Positions 52,125 through 55,231 of a DNA stretch of 55,231 nt are shown here, piece after piece. This DNA comes from an uncultured Pseudomonadota bacterium. Its GTDB lineage: Bacteria; Myxococcota_A; UBA796; SXON01. The notes beneath the pieces were generated by a model. That model saw only the letters and a program-made list of their open reading frames with translations. It was not told the origin of the DNA and searched no databases. The stretch covers positions 1 through 55,231 of the forward strand of contig CAIQVJ010000052.1 of the NCBI GenBank assembly GCA_903875225.1, written 5' to 3'. Numbering within the stretch: the first letter of the stretch is position 1; the number at the start of each line of letters is the position of its first letter. The translations under genes and the position numbers were made by a program.

Positions 52125-54122
52125 TTGAGCCACCAGCCGCTCGGTGAGGTCTGCCTTGCCCTTGGGCTGCTGCAGCTCGCCGACGTGGAGCGCATCCTCG
52201 CACAGTTGCGCGACAGTCGGCGGGCGCGCTTCGGTGAGGTCGCGATCGATCTCGGTCTCATCGACGATGCGGGGCTCGCGCGCGCGCTGGCCCACCAGTT
52301 CCGGCTCAACATGGTCCCGCCGGAGCGCCTCCTGAAGATGACCATCCCGGGCGACGTCCTGGGGATGGTGCCCCCCGGGCTCATCCGGGATCGCCTGCTC
52401 GTCCCGGCATCCTGGGACGTGGAGAAGAAGGTGCTCTCGGTCATGGTCGCCGACCCGACCGACATTCCCTCGTTGCGCGTGGTCCAGACGGCCGCCCGCG
52501 CCGCCCGACTCCGGCTCTTCGTGGCGCCTCGGGGCCCGCTCCGCGCGCTGGTGGAGCGCCTGCTGCCCGCGACGGATCTCCCGGCGACCACCCGGGAGGG
52601 CCTCGATGAGCTCTCCGGACCGGGTCCGCAGGGTGCGACCCTGGTCTTCGAACCCGAGGGCCCAAGGGCCAGCGCGCTGCGGGCGTTGGAGGACAGCGAG
52701 CAGAGCAGCGTGGAGGTCGTCTCCGACCCCGATCAGGTCTCCGCCTTCATCGAGGCGAACCAGGTGGGGCGGATCTTCTTTCGCCGCGCGGTCGCGCACG
52801 ACGTGGAGCCCTACCTCCCTGCGTGGAAGCGGCTCCGCCCCAACCTCCAGATCGCGCAGGTCGAAGGCTTCGGCCCCGGCCGCCAGTCGACCGTGCCGTT
52901 CGGCCAGGCCAGGGACTTCCTGCTCGGCATCACCGAGTTCCTCCTGCTCTCGCGGCGGGACGCGCCCCAGGAGGCCCGGAACCGGGTGCGGCGCACGGTG
53001 CGTCTGGCCCGGGAGCTCGCAGGGGAGCTCGGGCTCGCCTCCGAACTGCGGGACGCCGTCACGGTCGCCGCGCTGTTCGCGGACCTGGACGAGCTCTCGC
53101 TCTCGTTCCTGGACGGGTTGAACCTCGATGGTCGCCGCTTCGCGGTCCCCGTCGCCCTGCTGGCGCCCTTCAGCCCGCCCTGGGACCTCCCGGGGCTGTA
53201 CGAGGCCCTCGAGCGCCGCGTGTCGGGCGAGGAGGGGCCGGGGGAGAGCGCCGAGGTGGAGGTCCTGTACACCGCGAGGGCTGTCGCGCGCACGACCATC
53301 AAGGAGGGGCAGGACCCCGTGGAGGCGCTCGGGGCCGAAGCCGCGCGGCACGACGGCGCCACGCTGCGAGCGCTCGCGGGCGTGTGGCGGAAGAAGGGCC
53401 TGCGCCACCACGTCGCCGCGGGCGAGGGCGCGAGCCAGAGCATCGTGCTCGCGGGGCCGGATGACGCCCTGGTGGCCGCGGTGGCGGATCGCCTCGCACG
53501 CGCAGGGTTCGAGGTCTCGATCGCGGCGGACGGGGAAGACGCCCTCCACCTCTCCAAGACGCTCCACCCCGCCGCCGTGCTCGCCGGGCTCCGGATGGGC
53601 CGCCGCGACGGGAGCTCCCTGATCGTGGAGATGCGTCGGGGCGTCGCCACGCGCGGGATCCCGGTCCTGCTCACGGCCGAGGCCGCGACCCCCGCGGACG
53701 TCACCCGGGCGCTCGAGCTTGGCGCAGAGGACGTGATCGAGCTCCCCACGAACGTGGACGTCATCGTGGCGCGGCTGCGTCGTGCGATCGGGCGGCGGGC
53801 CAGCGACGACGAGGCGATCGGCGGTCGACTCGCGGATCTGCCGCTGCACGAGCTTTTGCAGACCCTCACGCTGGGGGGGCGCACGGCACGGGTGCGCATC
53901 CAGGGCGCCATCGAGACCGGCATGGTCCAGGTGCGCGAGGGCCAGATCGTGGCCGCGAACTACGGGAGTCGGGTGGCAGAGGACGCCTTCTACGCCATGG
54001 TCGCGCTGGAGGAAGGTCGGTTCGAGGCCCGGTTCGTGGACGATGGCAAGACGAACCTCGCGCGTTCCTCGGACTTCCTGCTGTTGGAGGCGCTGCGGCG
54101 GCGGGACGAGGGCAGGGTCTGA
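52125..54122 (+). CDS. MshEN / pseudo-receiver / DUF4388 signalling scaffold
   Basis: The start is TTG 52125 behind a GGGG run. The 665-aa protein begins with a GspE/MshE N-terminal (c-di-GMP-binding type) domain (LGEVCLALGLLQLADVERIL, FGEVAIDLGLIDDAGLARAL). A middle helical region resembles an HD-GYP-like fold lacking the His-Asp pair. Then comes a receiver-like domain (SIVLAGPDDALVAAVADRLA, VLAGLRMGRRDGSS, VTRALELGAEDVIELP) in which the phospho-acceptor Asp is replaced by Gly. A C-terminal PATAN/DUF4388 domain ends it (LPLHELLQTLTLGGRTARV, GMVQVREGQIVAA). It is likely a non-phosphorylated regulator of motility or pili. Confidence 0.8.
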   Translation: MSHQPLGEVCLALGLLQLADVERILAQLRDSRRARFGEVAIDLGLIDDAGLARALAHQFRLNMVPPERLLKMTIPGDVLGMVPPGLIRDRLLVPASWDVEKKVLSVMVADPTDIPSLRVVQTAARAARLRLFVAPRGPLRALVERLLPATDLPATTREGLDELSGPGPQGATLVFEPEGPRASALRALEDSEQSSVEVVSDPDQVSAFIEANQVGRIFFRRAVAHDVEPYLPAWKRLRPNLQIAQVEGFGPGRQSTVPFGQARDFLLGITEFLLLSRRDAPQEARNRVRRTVRLARELAGELGLASELRDAVTVAALFADLDELSLSFLDGLNLDGRRFAVPVALLAPFSPPWDLPGLYEALERRVSGEEGPGESAEVEVLYTARAVARTTIKEGQDPVEALGAEAARHDGATLRALAGVWRKKGLRHHVAAGEGASQSIVLAGPDDALVAAVADRLARAGFEVSIAADGEDALHLSKTLHPAAVLAGLRMGRRDGSSLIVEMRRGVATRGIPVLLTAEAATPADVTRALELGAEDVIELPTNVDVIVARLRRAIGRRASDDEAIGGRLADLPLHELLQTLTLGGRTARVRIQGAIETGMVQVREGQIVAANYGSRVAEDAFYAMVALEEGRFEARFVDDGKTNLARSSDFLLLEALRRRDEGRV

Positions 54123-54137
54123 TTTGACAGTCCGGCC

Positions 54138-54222
54138 TCACGGCTCGCTGCAGCACCGGAACCCGATCGTCCCATCGAAGGTCGGCGGGTGCTCGTCGCG
54201 GGCGTCGCGACCGCACTCGGCG
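54138..54222 (-). pseudogene. 3' tail of a formylglycine-generating-enzyme-like (SUMF1) gene
   Basis: On the minus strand the last 28 codons read DAECGRDARDEHPPTFD then GTIGFRCCSEP and stop. The GFRCC ending with preceding Arg/His/Asp residues is typical of the C-terminus of SUMF1-domain proteins. Similarity stops at about 54222, where the IS91 remnant begins, so the rest of the gene has been lost or displaced. This is a short match and the assignment is tentative. Confidence 0.45.
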
Positions 54223-54230
54223 TCGGCCGC

Positions 54231-54691
54231 CCGCGGACCAGGCGCTTTGCGTGGCTCGAGTGTCCCGACTGCGACCACCCCGAGCGCGCGAGTACGCACG
54301 CTCGGGTCCCCGCGCGCTTGAACCGGGTCGGGCGGTCGCGGCTCTGCGCGCTCGCCGACTCGCGCGCCGCCGCTCGCTCGCGCTACCAGCATGGGGCTGC
54401 AAGACGCGGGGCTTCTGCCCGAGCTGTGCAGGCCGGCGCATGGCGGAGAAGGCGGCGCACTGGGTGGACCGGGTGATCCCCTGGGCGGCGACGCGACAGT
54501 GGGTGCTCACCGGGCCCTTCAAGCGCCGCTGGTTGCTCGCCCGGCGCACCGACCTCGTGGACGGCGTCCTGCGTGTTGCCTCGCGGCGGATCTCGAAGTG
54601 GTACCGCAGGGCCACAGGCCGCCCGCTCGGAAAGAGCGGCGCGGTCACAGCAATTCAGCGCTTCGGGAAGGAGTGGACAGACTGCAGGTAG
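54231..54691 (+). pseudogene. IS91-family transposase remnant
   Basis: One frame has RFAWLECPDC (zinc-binding start); another (54251-54691) has CKTRGFCPSCAGRRMAEKAA, DRVIPWAATRQWVLTGPF, RRISKWYRRATG and GKSGAVTAIQRFGKEW. This is the N-terminal zinc-ribbon and early catalytic part of IS91-type HUH transposases. The HUH and Tyr motifs that should follow QRFG are missing; the frame ends at a stop. The two halves are in different frames with extra sequence between them. The element is dead. Confidence 0.8.
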
Positions 54692-54719
54692 AGGCACTCG
54701 CAGAGCCTGGTCCACGGCC

Positions 54720-55231
54720 AGGATCACGCTTGCGATCCATCCCTGGTTCGGGGAGGAGTTCGCGGTGTGGCGCATGCACGGGAGCGACATGGTGGTCATC
54801 GAGCGGGCCGGGGCGAGCGTCCGTGAGTGCGAGGTCACGGCCGACTAGGCCGATCTGTACGACTACACGGGCACCTGGTGGTCCACGATCACGAGCATCG
54901 ACGGGCCCACCGTCGTGATGGAGATCGACGGGAGCTACGCCGGCACCGGGTACACCACAGACAGTCAGCAGTCGATGACGTTCACTTGTGACAGTGCGGG
55001 CGTCACTGTTTCGAACGTGCACTATGCCTACACCAACACCTACGACGGTGGGTCGGTGCAGGCGGGGTGGACGGACAGCACCTACGAGCCGACCGTCGCC
55101 TTCCCGGCGGACGGCGCGGAGGGCTCCACCTGGACGGCCCATTGGGTCATCCACAACACGGATGACGGCGGCCACACCAACTCCTACGACTACACGGTCG
55201 AGAACGCGCTCGTCGCCTCGGATGACGTGAC
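54720..55231 (+). pseudogene. Secreted-type protein gene interrupted by an amber codon, incomplete at window end
   Basis: One frame reads ITLAIHPWFGEEFAVWRMHG then SDMVVIERAG and stops at TAG 54846-54848. The same frame goes on without another stop to the window end: ADLYDYTGTWWSTITSIDGP, YAGTGYTTDSQQSMTFTCD, VSNVHYAYTNTYDGGS, GSTWTAHWVIHNTDDGG. The second part is beta-rich with Trp and Thr, like the extracellular domains elsewhere in this window. No start codon fits just after the TAG. Either the gene is broken or the amber is read through. The IS91 remnant has removed its 5' end. Confidence 0.5.

Overview
The window is high-GC DNA that most resembles an uncultured member of the Myxococcota (the former deltaproteobacterial myxobacteria). 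The reasons are a MYXO-CTERM-like anchor, an AgmX/PglI-type C-terminal domain, MopE-type Asp/Cys metal-binding repeats, and many secreted lipoproteins carrying long Asp-Thr/Asp-Ala/Asp-Ser stalks. No rRNA, tRNA, CRISPR array, plasmid or phage module was recognised. Taxonomy is an inference from protein style only.

Layout. Positions 1-1372 are a gene graveyard: a 5'-truncated IS630 transposase, a small gene broken by a 2-nt insertion and a nucleotidyltransferase broken by a 1-nt loss. From 1919 to 3954 is a translationally coupled pair of unknown genes. From 4150 to 8418 are four surface genes: a stalked MopE-type lipoprotein, an amidase lipoprotein, a stalked beta-helix lipoprotein and a small Cys-rich lipoprotein. 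From 8544 to 11486 an AAA ATPase and a WYL regulator diverge from a palindrome. From 11536 to 15339 are an alpha/beta hydrolase and an ABC exporter (ATPase, adaptor, permease). From 15362 to 19495 is an overlapping set: multicopper oxidase, histidine kinase and response regulator. From 19705 to 24836 is a soluble NAD-dependent molybdenum formate dehydrogenase (fdsG-B-A-D).

From 32224 down to 26904 (minus strand) acetyl-CoA synthetase, a fused 2-oxoacid dehydrogenase E1, E2 and an acyl carrier protein overlap one another by 4-8 nt behind a sigma-54-like promoter. A stalked MopE lipoprotein and a small gene follow. From 32455 to 35826 a PNGase F-like lipoprotein converges on a stalked MYXO-CTERM protein. 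A 51-bp tandem repeat lies at 36026-36251. From 42204 down to 36407 (minus) runs a block holding a Tat-exported membrane protein, a second acyl carrier protein, a GcvT-like protein and a phytoene-desaturase-like oxidoreductase, then a C39-like lipoprotein and a polymerase-X-like DNA-binding protein.

From 42640 to 44535 are a cytochrome P460-like lipoprotein, an ECF sigma factor and its NrsF-like membrane anti-sigma factor. The first two have matching promoter elements. From 44548 to 50437 (minus) are an Ig-like surface protein, a polytopic membrane protein with TPRs, an AgmX-like protein and a thioredoxin-fold/rhodanese fusion. From 50508 to 54122 are a YkgJ-type Cys-cluster protein, an acidic protein and a large signalling scaffold with a pseudo-receiver. 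The right end is again decayed: the tail of a formylglycine-generating-enzyme-like gene, an IS91 remnant, and a secreted-type gene interrupted by an amber codon and running off the end.

The strongest candidates for new biology are the two acyl-carrier-protein operons (32224-26904 and 42204-38631) and the ECF/cytochrome P460 regulon at 42559-44535.
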